Part shown: piece after piece, positions 15,079-23,190 of the stretch | Layout of the letters: every line of letters starts with the position of its first letter | How positions within the stretch are numbered: the stretch's first letter is position 1 | NCBI GenBank assembly: GCA_963757335.1 | Contig: CAVWRJ010000022.1 | Coordinates: 1-23,779, forward strand | Source: DASQPA01 sp963757335 | GTDB taxonomy: Bacteria; Acidobacteriota; Thermoanaerobaculia; Multivoradales; UBA5704 | Length of the DNA: 23,779 nt | Direction: 5' to 3' | The notes under the pieces: generated by a model | What the model was told of the DNA's origin: nothing | The model's database searches: none | The model's input: only the letters and a program-made list of their open reading frames with translations | Made by a program: the position numbers and the translations under genes

Positions 15079-18000
15079 GACAGCCGGAGCTGGCGCGCCA
15101 AATAGGAGAGCCCCTGGCGGGAGAGCCCCAGCCGGCGGGCGGCTTCGGCCTGATTGCCGCGGCAGGCGGCGAGCTCTTCGATCAACAGCTGGCGGCGGTA
15201 GTCTTCGATCTTCCGGTGATAGCTGCCTTCCTCTCCCGCGCTTACGGCGCTGTCCGGCGGCTCCGGCAGGCCGAGGTGCTCGGGCTCGATGATGCCGCCG
15301 CCGGCCAGGGCGGCCGCCACGGCGAGGACGTTCTTCGAGCTCGCGAACGTTGCCGGGAAAGGGATGGGCGAGGAGGAGCTCCCGGGCCCGCCGCGAAAGG
15401 GTGGGGACGAAGCCCGGTCCGCGCTGCCGGGCCAGGCAGTGCTCGGCGAGGAGGAGAATATCGTCGCCCCGCTCGCGGAGCGGCGGCAGCTCGACGCTCC
15501 CCACCTTGAGGCGATAGAAGAGGTCCTCCCGGAAGGTGCCGGCCGCCACCGCCGCCGCCAAGTCCCGGTGGGTGGCCGCGACCACCCGCACGTCGACCCG
15601 CCGCGGCAGGCTCTCCCCCACCCGCCGCACCTCCCGCTCCTGGAGGACCCGGAGGAGCATCCCCTGGGCCGCCACCGGCAGGTCGCCGATCTCGTCCAGG
15701 AAGACCGTCCCTCGCTGAGCGGTCTCGAAGACCCCGGCGCGGTCCTTGTCGGCGCCGGTGAACGCCCCGCGCACGTGGCCGAAGAGGTCGGAGAGGAGCA
15801 GGCTCTCCCCCAGGGCGGCGCAGTTGACCGCCACGAACGGCCCCGCGGCCCGGGGGCTCGTGCGGTGGACCAGGCGCGCCGCCAGCTCCTTGCCGGTGCC
15901 GGTCTCGCCGAGGACGAGGACGGTCAGGTCGCGCGGCGCGAGGCGGGCCAGCCGCTCCAGGGCGTTCTGTAGGGCGGGGCTCTCCCCTACCAGGCCGCCG
16001 GCCCGCGGGGGGGAGACCGCCGCAGCGGCGGCAGCCGGCGGGGGGGGCTCGTTCCGCCGCTCGCGCCACTCCCGGCGAAAGAGGGCGAAGAGGGCGAAGA
16101 GAGCGGCGTCGACGGCCGGCGCCCGGAGGACCAGCTGGCCGTTCTCCGCCTCCGCCCGGAGCTCCGCGTCCCCGCCGCTCCCGGCGAGGAGGACCCGTTC
16201 CCCAACGCCGGTCTCCAGGGTGATCGAGACCTCGGGGTAGCCGGCGGCCCGGAAGAGGGCGGCGAGGGTCGCCGGGGCGCCTGGAGCTGCCGGGTCTTCT
16301 GGGTCGGCAGGCGGGTCGAGATAGGCGGCGAGGGCCCGCCAGGGCCCCTCCTCCCCAGCCTCCAGGCGCTCGGCGAGGAGCCCGGAGCCGGTCCGGCGGA
16401 GGGCGGCGACGGCGGCGCGCCGGTGCTCGGCGGGCACGGTGCCCGGAGCGACGCTCTCGAGGTCGAAGACGAGCCGGGCAGCGCGGTAGGGGTCGATCCC
16501 CGCCAGCGCCTCCCAGGCCGGCGGCTCCAGGCGCTCGCCGGCGAGGGCGGCTCGCCACAGGGTGCCGAGCGGGGTGCCGGCCGCCGCGCTTAGGGCCGCC
16601 TCGCGATCGCCGGCATGGGCCCAGAGGGCGGGGCGCTCCTCCGGTTCGAGCTCGGCGCGGGCGGCCGGGGTGGTCGCCGCCAGCTCCAGTGCGGCCTCCG
16701 CGCTCCGCCCCAGCCAGCCCAGGGCGCGCGCGGCCAGGGTGTGGAGCTCGGCCCGCCGCCAGTCGCTCCCGGCGGCGTCGAGCTGGCGGAGAGCCTCGCG
16801 GCAGAGGGTGAGAGCGGCTCCCGGGTGGCCGAGGACCAGCTCCAGACGGACCCACAGCTCGCTGTCCTGGGTGAGACCGCGCAGATTGCCGGCGAGCCGG
16901 TTCTCCGCCGTCGACTGCTCCAGGATCTCGCGCACCCCGGAAAGCTCGCCCCGCCGCAGCCGAATCTCGGCCAGATTGAACAGAGCGAGGGTGGTCCGGC
17001 GCGGACCGTCGCAGCCGCCTAAGAGCCGCGCCGCATGGCGGAAGGCGCGCTCGGCCCCGCGCAAGTCGCCCACCCCGGAACGGCCGATCCCCAGGTCGCT
17101 CCACAGCCCCGCCGCCTCATGGCGGGAAAGATGACGGCGGCTGCCCCCGAGGGCCCGGCCGAGGCTGGCGAGAACAACGTCGCTATCCCCCGCCGCGAGC
17201 GCCTCCAGGCCGCGCACCTGGTGCCAGCGCCAGGCGAGGGCCGGGTCGAGGCGAGCGGGGCCTGCCGCCTCCAGGTGGGCCGCCAGGCTGGCGAGGCTGG
17301 CCGCATCCTGCCGGTCCCAGGCCGCTCCGGCGGCGAGGATGTGGGCCCGCAGGCGGAGGGGGCCCGCCGGAACCCCGCCGGTCGCGGCCAGAGCCCGCTC
17401 CACCCAGTCGCCGGCCCGCTCCGCGCCGGCCGGACCGCGGCTGTTGCCGAAGACGCGGACCGCGACCTCCGCCGTCTCCAGGACCTCGGCCGGAGAGAGC
17501 GCCGCCGCGGCCAGCCGGCGCAGGCCGGTCCGCACGGCCCCCAGCTCGCCCAGCTGGTACAGGCAGCGCAGGCGGAGCACCGCCGCGGCCGGCGAGCGCA
17601 GGCCGGCGAGGGCGGCCTTGGCGCGGGCGAACCGCCCCCGGGCGTGAAGGAGCGCGGCCGCCGCCAGCCGCTCCTCCGGATTCGACGGTGCCGGCCCCTC
17701 GTCCTCCCAGAGGGCACGGGCGGCGGGCGAGGCGAGGAGCGACCGCAGCTCCTCGAAGCTCCGCGAGCGAGCGAGGAGCCGCGCCCGGCCGGGGCCGGGC
17801 CCCGCCACCCAGAGCTGAGCCCGGCTCCCCCTGGAGGGCTCGCCCGTCAGGCTGGCCGCCAAGCTGACTGCCAGACTGGCGGCCAGAGTGGAACGGGCGG
17901 CACCGAAGTCGGGCTCCCAGAGAAACGGGGCGGCCGTCAAAACCTGGCCCACCGCGGCGTCCGGCGAGAGGAGGGCGAGCGGCTGGCGCCAGGCGTCGAG

Positions 18001-18351
18001 GAGCGCCCGCGCCGCCCGCCGGGCCTCGCCGCGGCCGGGGATGGCGACGGCGCTGCCGAAGAGCCTTCCGAGCAGATCCCGCAGCAGTTCCTGGGCCGGC
18101 CGTGGCGACCGCCCGGAGGCCACTCTGGCGACGAGCAGCTGGCCGGCCGGCCCCGCCCGGGCACCGCTCCAGCCACCGGGGAGGTGGAGGCTGGCGTGCT
18201 CCAGGTGGGCGAGCAGGGCGCTCGCCTGGAGGAGCGCCGCCATTTTCTGGCGATCGGTCCAGCGCGCCGCGGCGAGCGGGACGGCGCCCGGGCAGTCCAG
18301 GAGCGCCGGATGGAGCAGAGCTCCGGCCTCGATCAGGGCGAGCGCGGTCAT
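15075..18351 (-). CDS. TPR-containing sigma-54-dependent transcriptional activator, apparent +1 frameshift
   Basis: If one base is removed near 15335 this reads as a 1091-residue protein. Residues about 1-780 are Ala/Leu/Arg-rich helical repeats of TPR type (LFNLAEIRLRRGELSGVREIL, AAALLHARGRFARAKAAL) likely to sense a protein or peptide signal. The sigma-54 AAA+ domain (about 795-1020) has Walker A GETGTGKE (815-822), GAFTGA (862-867) that contacts sigma-54, and Walker B GTVFLDEIGDL (about 880). After PGNVRELE the frame breaks at a doubled A. The other frame continues NVLAVAAALAGGG and ends in a Fis-type HTH (GNQAEAARRLGLSRQGLSYLARQ). No receiver or GAF domain is seen, so it is not a two-component regulator. 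The N-terminal 190 residues are of unknown class. The break is probably a sequence error. Confidence 0.85.
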
Positions 18352-18484
18352 GGAGGACGGCGGTGTTTATGGCACGAAGAACCGTCCGGCCGCAAACCTG
18401 CCTGCTTCGACGCTACCCGGAGAAACGATTTTTACGCCCGAAACGAACGGACCAGCTTTGAAGCCGCGCGGCGCGGAAAAAGGC

Positions 18485-19810
18485 TCAGCCCAGCAGGCGC
18501 GCTAGATCCGTCCAGAATTCCGGATAGGACTTGCCCACCACCTCCGGCGAAGCGATCTCGATCCCCGGCCGGCAGAGGCCGACCAGGGCCATGCTCATGG
18601 CGATCCGGTGATCGTTGTGGGAGTCGATCACCACCCGCTCGGCAGGGGGTGTCCGGTCGTGCCAGACCCCGTGGATCGTCAGGCTGTCGGGCCCCTCCTC
18701 GACCGTCGCCCCCACCCGGCCGAGCTCGCTCGCCATGGCGCCCAGGCGGTCGCTCTCCTTGATCCGCAGGTGGGGAACGTTGGTGATCCGGGTCGTACCG
18801 CGGGCGAAGGGGGCCACGGCGGCCAGGGTCGGCACCTGATCGGGGACCCCCGAGAGGTCGGCGTCGATCCCGCGGAGCCCACCCGCTCCGGGGCCGCGGA
18901 CGCTGAGGAGGTCCCCCTCCCAGCCGATCTCCGCCCCCATGGCGGCGAGCAGGTCGAGAAAGCGGCGGTCCCCCTGCCGGGAGTCGGCGAAGACCCCGGC
19001 GAGCCGGACATCGCCACCGGTGAGCGCCGCCGCGGCGGCCGGATAGCAGGCGGCCGACCAGTCCCCCTCGACCCGGACCCGGCTGGCGGCGAGCGGCGAG
19101 GGCAGGATCCGGAAGGCCTGCTCCCCCACCCGCTCGATCCGGCCACCGAAGGCCGCCGCCGCCGCCAGGGTGACCTCTATATAAGGATGGGAGGTGAGGG
19201 CGCCGACCTCGACCACCACCTCGGCCGGCGCGGCGAGGCCGGCCATCAAGAGCGCCGAGAGGTACTGGCTCGACTCTCCGGCGTCGATCGAAGTGACCCC
19301 ACCGCCCAGGCTCCCCCCCACGATGCGCAGGGGGACGCACCCCTCGCGCCCCAGGTACTCGATCCGCGCGCCCAGCCGGCGGAGAGCGGTGACCAGCGGT
19401 CCCACCGGCCGCTCGCGCAGACGCGGGGTGCCGTCGAGCCGCCAGGTGCCGGGGACGACGGCGAGGGTGGCGACCAGGAAGCGCAGCATGGTCCCCGCGT
19501 TGCCGCAGAAGATCTCCACCTCCTCGTCGGCCGGCGGCCGCGGCCCGGGGGTGAGCCGCACCGCCTCCGGCCCCTCTTCGACCGCGAAGCCGGCGCGGCC
19601 GAGGGCGGCGAGGAAGAGCCGGGTGTCCTCGGCGTAGAGCGGCCGCTCGACGAGGGTCGGGGTGTCCTGCCGCGAGAGGAGGACGAGATTCAAGAACCGG
19701 TGGGTGACGCTCTTCGAGGACGGCACCGTGAGGCTGCCGTGGACGCGGCCGCCGGCCGGGATCGGGCGGGGGGACGACGCTTCAGGGGAGGTCGAAGGTG
19801 AGCCCGTCAT
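18485..19810 (-). CDS. aroA: 3-phosphoshikimate 1-carboxyvinyltransferase (EPSP synthase)
   Basis: A 441-residue EPSP synthase joining shikimate-3-phosphate and phosphoenolpyruvate in aromatic amino-acid synthesis. Motifs in order: PSSKSVTHR (Lys33), GNAGTMLR (103-110), RERPVGPL (about 132-139), SSQYLSAL, the SGVPDQVPTLA segment with catalytic Asp, LRIKESDR, and DHRIAM. The Gly of the NAGT loop, which is replaced by Ala in the insensitive class II enzymes, is retained. I start at ATG 19810 (MTGSPSTSPE), which overlaps the upstream metallohydrolase gene by 29 bases and suggests translational coupling. A further upstream start would add only a basic, unlikely extension. About 20 N-terminal residues precede the fold proper. 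Confidence 0.95.
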   Translation of the reverse strand: MTGSPSTSPEASSPRPIPAGGRVHGSLTVPSSKSVTHRFLNLVLLSRQDTPTLVERPLYAEDTRLFLAALGRAGFAVEEGPEAVRLTPGPRPPADEEVEIFCGNAGTMLRFLVATLAVVPGTWRLDGTPRLRERPVGPLVTALRRLGARIEYLGREGCVPLRIVGGSLGGGVTSIDAGESSQYLSALLMAGLAAPAEVVVEVGALTSHPYIEVTLAAAAAFGGRIERVGEQAFRILPSPLAASRVRVEGDWSAACYPAAAAALTGGDVRLAGVFADSRQGDRRFLDLLAAMGAEIGWEGDLLSVRGPGAGGLRGIDADLSGVPDQVPTLAAVAPFARGTTRITNVPHLRIKESDRLGAMASELGRVGATVEEGPDSLTIHGVWHDRTPPAERVVIDSHNDHRIAMSMALVGLCRPGIEIASPEVVGKSYPEFWTDLARLLG

Positions 19811-20549
19811 AGCCGAACTCCACGCCCGGAGGGAGCGGCGCCTGCGGCGCGCCATGGTCCACCTCGTGGGTCAGGTGAGTGAGGATGGTGCGCCGGGCGG
19901 CGATCCGCGCCGCGGCCGCCAGGGCCTCGTCGATCGAAAAGTGGGTGGGGTGAGGGCGGTAGCGCAGGGCGTCGAGGATCAGCACCTCGACCCCGTCGAG
20001 CGCCGTAAAGCTCGTCTCCGGGATGCGGTTGCAGTCGGTGACGTAGGCGAAGCTCCCGATCCGGTAGCCGAAGACCTCCATCTCGCCATGCCAGACCGGC
20101 ACCGGCACCACCTCGCGGCCGAGGAGCTGGAACGGGGAGCGCACCTCGATCAAGTCGAGCTGAGGCTTGCCTCCCCCCTCCTGGCCCGCCTCGAAGACGT
20201 AGGCGAACGTCCGGCGGACGGCGCGCAGAGTCTCGGCCGAGCCGTAGCAGGGGATGGCCTGTTTCTGGCGGAAGTTGAAGATCCGGATGTCGTCGAGGCC
20301 GAAGATGTGGTCGGCATGGGGGTGGGTGAAGAGCACCGCGTCCAGCCGCGGCAGGCCGAAGCGCAGGGCCTGCACCCGTAGATCGGTCGGGGTGTCGACG
20401 AGCGCCACCCCGCTCTCCATCTCGAGCTTCAGGCCTGGACGGAGACGCCGGTTGCGCGGGTCTTCCGAGGTGCACACCGGGCAGGTGCAACCGATGACCG
20501 GCACCCCCGTAGAGGTACCGCTGCCCATCATGGTGACACGGAGGGCCAT
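19782..20549 (-). CDS. PhnP-like MBL-fold metallohydrolase
   Basis: A 255-residue metallo-beta-lactamase-fold hydrolase. The N-terminus has the PhnP-type GSGTSTGVPVIGC followed by CxCxxC, where cysteines bind a structural zinc. The metal site THPHADHIFGLDD is intact, followed by FNFRQ, WHGEMEV, YVTDCN and a late HLTHEVDHG histidine cluster. PhnP itself cleaves 5-phosphoribosyl 1,2-cyclic phosphate, but no other phn genes are present. The wider family also covers general phosphodiesterases, so I stop at the family level. It is upstream of and overlapping aroA. The ATG at 20549 is within a GC-rich leader lacking a clear ribosome site. Confidence 0.88.
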   Translation of the reverse strand: MALRVTMMGSGTSTGVPVIGCTCPVCTSEDPRNRRLRPGLKLEMESGVALVDTPTDLRVQALRFGLPRLDAVLFTHPHADHIFGLDDIRIFNFRQKQAIPCYGSAETLRAVRRTFAYVFEAGQEGGGKPQLDLIEVRSPFQLLGREVVPVPVWHGEMEVFGYRIGSFAYVTDCNRIPETSFTALDGVEVLILDALRYRPHPTHFSIDEALAAAARIAARRTILTHLTHEVDHGAPQAPLPPGVEFGYDGLTFDLP

Positions 20550-20699
20550 GGCGGATGCGGAGTCTAACCCGGATTCCCCGCAACCTCCCCTTCCACCGCC
20601 CGAGCATCCTTCTATACGCCTCGAAGCACCCTTTCAAATGGGCGTTCCCACCACGGCCACGACGGCCGCTGCCGGGTCGCCTCTACAGGAGATCTCGTC

Positions 20700-20879
20700 A
20701 TGTTCGTAAAATTCTTCCCCGCTCTAATCGCCGTGATCGTCCTCCTCGCCCTGTCCCTTCCCGTCGCCAGCGCCCGCGAAGGACGCGGCCGGCACCTGAT
20801 CCCGATCTCGGGCCACGCCGGCTGCGAGATGGACCCTGACGGCCGGGTCCACAACCACTCCGAGTTGAGCCGACCCTAG
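20700..20879 (+). CDS. 59-residue exported micropeptide precursor
   Basis: A short gene: MFVKFFPALIAVIVLLALSL followed by PVASA-REGRGRHL. A textbook Sec signal (one Lys, a 15-residue hydrophobic core, ASA cleavage site near residue 25) would release a mature peptide of about 34 residues. The mature part holds a single Cys in GHAGCEMDPDG and several His. AGGAGA (20687-20692) is a good ribosome site seven bases before the ATG. I recognise no family. It lies 185 bases before, and on the same strand as, the zinc-motif/TPR gene and is divergent from the metallohydrolase gene. It may be a small secreted factor or a signalling peptide; the role is unknown. Confidence 0.72.
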   Translation: MFVKFFPALIAVIVLLALSLPVASAREGRGRHLIPISGHAGCEMDPDGRVHNHSELSRP

Positions 20880-20892
20880 AGGATGGGCGGGT

Positions 20893-20977
20893 ACTGGCTC
20901 CGTTCGGTCCTGCGGGCGGGCTCCTTCGGGCGCTTCGCGCGGCCAGTCGCCCGTCCTCGGAACCCAACGGAGCCAGT
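20893..20977. repeat. Structured spacer with a perfect 12-bp inverted repeat
   Basis: The 12-base arms ACTGGCTCCGTT (20893-20904) and its exact complement (20966-20977) flank about 61 bases. These hold further complementary pieces (GGT/ACC next to the arms, GGGCG/CGCCC inside). The region lies just after the micropeptide stop (20877-20879) and before the TPR gene (21065). The remaining spacer 20978-21064 shows no gene. It may be a terminator or attenuator, a repeated intergenic element or a structured RNA. Confidence 0.6.
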
Positions 20978-21064
20978 CCCGAGTCCCGGACGGCGGGGGC
21001 GCCGGAGAGAAATCCGGCGCTCCCCTGTCCCGCTTCCCCTTCGGCTCCGTACTCTTCTTTCAGG

Positions 21065-22429
21065 ATGAAAATCCATCCCGAGGTTCCCCAGCTCGCCCAA
21101 CTCGCCACGCGCCTCCCGGCGGAATTGCGCACCTACCTCGCCCATGCCGCCCGCTGCCCCACCTGCCGAGAGCGGCTCGTCGAGGCGCTCGGCGATACCG
21201 GCGATACGCGGGAGCGCCCGGCGGTGCTCCGCTGGCCGTGGCAGAAGCCCCCGAGCGACCCCGTCGACCGCCTGCTCGACGGCTTCACCGGCGAGCTCCT
21301 GAACCGGCGTTCCGCCCTCGCCCGTGCCGAAACCGCGGCCGTTCCCCTGGTGGCGGAGCTCCTCGCCCAGCCCCCCGGCCGGCGCGCCCGGCTGGTCGAA
21401 AACGAATCCCGCTTCTGGACCTGGCCCCTGGCCGAGCTCCTGGTCGAGGCGGTCCGCGACACCAGCTTCCGCGACCCCACCGGGGCCGAGCGCCTGGCCG
21501 GCCTCGTCCTCGGGCTCGCCGGCCTCGGGGGACGCCTGCCCGACCCTCCCTACCGCGGCCGGCGCGGCGACCTCCTCGCCCGCACCTGGGCGAGCCTCGG
21601 CAACGCCCGCCGGCTCCGCTCCGACCTGGCGGGCGCCGGGCGCGCCTTCGCCGCCGCGCATGCCTGTCTGCGTCAGGGGTCCCGGGACGCCCTGGAGCGC
21701 GCCCAGCTGATCGACCTCGAAGCCTCGCTCGCCATCGACCAGCGCCGCTTCGCCGACGCTCTCCGTCTCCTCGGGCGAGCGGCCGCGGTCTACGAGGAGT
21801 ACGGGGAGGTCCACCGCGCCGGCCGCAGCCGGGTGAAGATGGCGACCGTCCACGGCAAGGCGGGCGAGCCGGAGCGCGCCATCCCGCTCCTCTACGCAGC
21901 CCTGTCGCTGATCGAGGCCGGCCGCGAGCCGCGCCTCGACCTCTCGATCCGCCACAACCTGATGACCGCCCTCGCCGACGCCGGCCGGGCCCTGGAGGCG
22001 CGGCGGCTCTTCGCCGAGTCGCGCGACCTCTACCGCCGCTTCCCCGAGCCCTGGGCGGAGAACCGCAGCGCCTGGCTCCGCGGCAAGATCGCCCGCGGGC
22101 TCGGGCAGCTGCCGGAGGCCGAGGCCGCCTTTGCGGCCGCCCGCGACGGCTTCCTCGCCGACGGCATCCCCTACGACACCGCCCTCGTCACCCTGGAGCT
22201 CGCCGCCCTCTACGCCGAGGCCGGGCGGACCGCCGAGCTCCGGCGCCTCGCCGCCGAGACGGCGCCGGTCTTCCTCTCCCGCCAGATCCACCGCGAGGCT
22301 TTAGTCGCCCTGGCGTTCTTCCGCCAAGCGGTGGAGACGGACGCGGAGATCGCCGGGGCGATCGCCCGGGTCGGCGCCTATCTGAAGCGGGCACAGGACG
22401 ATCCGGGCCTGGCGTTCGAGCCCGCGTAG
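21065..22429 (+). CDS. TPR-repeat protein with N-terminal HxxxCxxC zinc motif
   Basis: A 454-residue soluble protein. Near the N-terminus is HAARCPTC (His27, Cys31, Cys34), the zinc-binding pattern of ZAS/zf-HC2 anti-sigma factors. Residues about 75-450 are helical hairpin repeats of TPR character: ARTWASLGNARRLRSDLAGAGRAFAAA, DLEASLAIDQRRFADALRLLGRAAAVYEEYGE, and similar to the end. No transmembrane helix or DNA-binding domain is visible. TPR proteins bind peptides or protein partners, and the exported micropeptide just upstream is a natural candidate partner; this is inference only. The ATG at 21065 follows CAGG with a weak ribosome site. The stop codon lies inside the 26-bp direct repeat shared with the end of the next gene. 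Confidence 0.8.
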   Translation: MKIHPEVPQLAQLATRLPAELRTYLAHAARCPTCRERLVEALGDTGDTRERPAVLRWPWQKPPSDPVDRLLDGFTGELLNRRSALARAETAAVPLVAELLAQPPGRRARLVENESRFWTWPLAELLVEAVRDTSFRDPTGAERLAGLVLGLAGLGGRLPDPPYRGRRGDLLARTWASLGNARRLRSDLAGAGRAFAAAHACLRQGSRDALERAQLIDLEASLAIDQRRFADALRLLGRAAAVYEEYGEVHRAGRSRVKMATVHGKAGEPERAIPLLYAALSLIEAGREPRLDLSIRHNLMTALADAGRALEARRLFAESRDLYRRFPEPWAENRSAWLRGKIARGLGQLPEAEAAFAAARDGFLADGIPYDTALVTLELAALYAEAGRTAELRRLAAETAPVFLSRQIHREALVALAFFRQAVETDAEIAGAIARVGAYLKRAQDDPGLAFEPA

Positions 22430-22484
22430 CGCCTCAGGCGCGTAGCCACTCGACATCGGCGCCTCAGGCGCGTAGCCACTCGAC
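22429..22484. repeat. 26-bp direct repeat, two copies at a 30-base period
   Basis: Identical copies at 22429-22454 and 22459-22484. Each contains a small GCGCCT/AGGCGC inverted repeat. The second copy holds the last codons and stop of the phosphoesterase gene (minus strand HVEWLRA). The first is a downstream duplicate that would encode the same ending, with the same reading frame and a second TGA. The TPR stop codon (22427-22429) touches the first copy. Confidence 0.85.
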
Positions 22485-23144
22485 GTGGCGGCTGCGGAAC
22501 CAGGCGTCCAGGAGCCGCACCTCGCCGCCGGGGACCGCGAACACCCGCGGCTCGTGGAAGTGGCCGAGGAGAAGAACGTCGTGCCCCTCGGCCAGCCGGC
22601 GCTCGGCGTAGGCGCGGATGGCCCGCTCGGGGAGCTCCCACTTGTGCTTGAAGTTGGTTTTCGACAGCCGCTCCTCGGTCGAATGGACCATCCGGTGGGC
22701 GAGGCGCCGCGGGGTATGGCGGACCGCCAGCTCGACCGGGCGGCTCTTCGACAGCCGACGCCAGAAGCGGTACTGCCAGTCGTGATCGTTGAGGCCATCC
22801 CCATGGACGGCCAGGTAGCGGGTGCCGCCGAGCGTGAAGGCGGTTTCGAGGACGACCGAGTCGAAAGCCTCGGCATAGGGGCTTCTGGTGAGGAAGAAGT
22901 CGCGGTTACCCTCGATGTAGTCGACCCGGAGCCCCTGCCGCCGGAGATCGCGGAGAGCGGGGACCACGGCGGCGATCTCCGGCGTCTCGAAACGGGGGTC
23001 GCCGATCCACGCCTGAAAGAGGTCGCCCATGAGGATCAGGCGGTCCGCTCCCTCCCCCGGCAGCGCCAAGAGCTGCTCGACGAGCGGTCCGGCACCGCCC
23101 CCGGGCCCTCCCAGGTGCGCGTCGGCGATCAGGGCGATGGGCAT
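22464..23144 (-). CDS. UDP-2,3-diacylglucosamine diphosphatase-like metallophosphoesterase (LpxH-like)
   Basis: A 226-residue calcineurin-like phosphoesterase. Metal ligands are in ADAHLGG (Asp8, His10), GDLFQAWIGD (Asp41), GNRD (Asn80) and HGDGLND (His114), plus GHFHEPR (His pair near 194-196). The AWIGDPRF and YIEGNRDFF segments and the VHGDGLNDHDWQYRFWRR helix match LpxH and its relatives, which remove UMP from UDP-2,3-diacylglucosamine in lipid A synthesis at the inner membrane. This implies an outer membrane. Other metallophosphoesterases share the core, so the symbol lpxH is not asserted. It is convergent with the TPR gene, and its final codons are duplicated beyond the stop. Confidence 0.85.
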   Translation of the reverse strand: MPIALIADAHLGGPGGGAGPLVEQLLALPGEGADRLILMGDLFQAWIGDPRFETPEIAAVVPALRDLRRQGLRVDYIEGNRDFFLTRSPYAEAFDSVVLETAFTLGGTRYLAVHGDGLNDHDWQYRFWRRLSKSRPVELAVRHTPRRLAHRMVHSTEERLSKTNFKHKWELPERAIRAYAERRLAEGHDVLLLGHFHEPRVFAVPGGEVRLLDAWFRSRHVEWLRA

Positions 23145-23190
23145 GGCGAACGGAAGCTACCAGGCGTCCCGGTAGCGAAGCAACGCCATC

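Noticed and set aside
15075..18351. Reading the activator as two separate genes (AAA+ protein and small HTH protein)
   Set aside because: The HTH frame begins exactly where the AAA+ frame fails, and one base restores a continuous family-typical protein.
18352..18484. Search for a promoter upstream of the sigma-54 activator
   Set aside because: Only weak TTGCGG/CATAAA-like pairs with 18-base spacing were found, not enough to report.
18608..19801. 397-codon plus-strand open frame
   Set aside because: Antisense to aroA, whose catalytic motifs are all present.
23145..23190. Small GCTACC/GGTAGC inverted repeat between the phosphoesterase and reductase genes
   Set aside because: Six-base stem with a nine-base loop and no T-tract; expected by chance at this composition.
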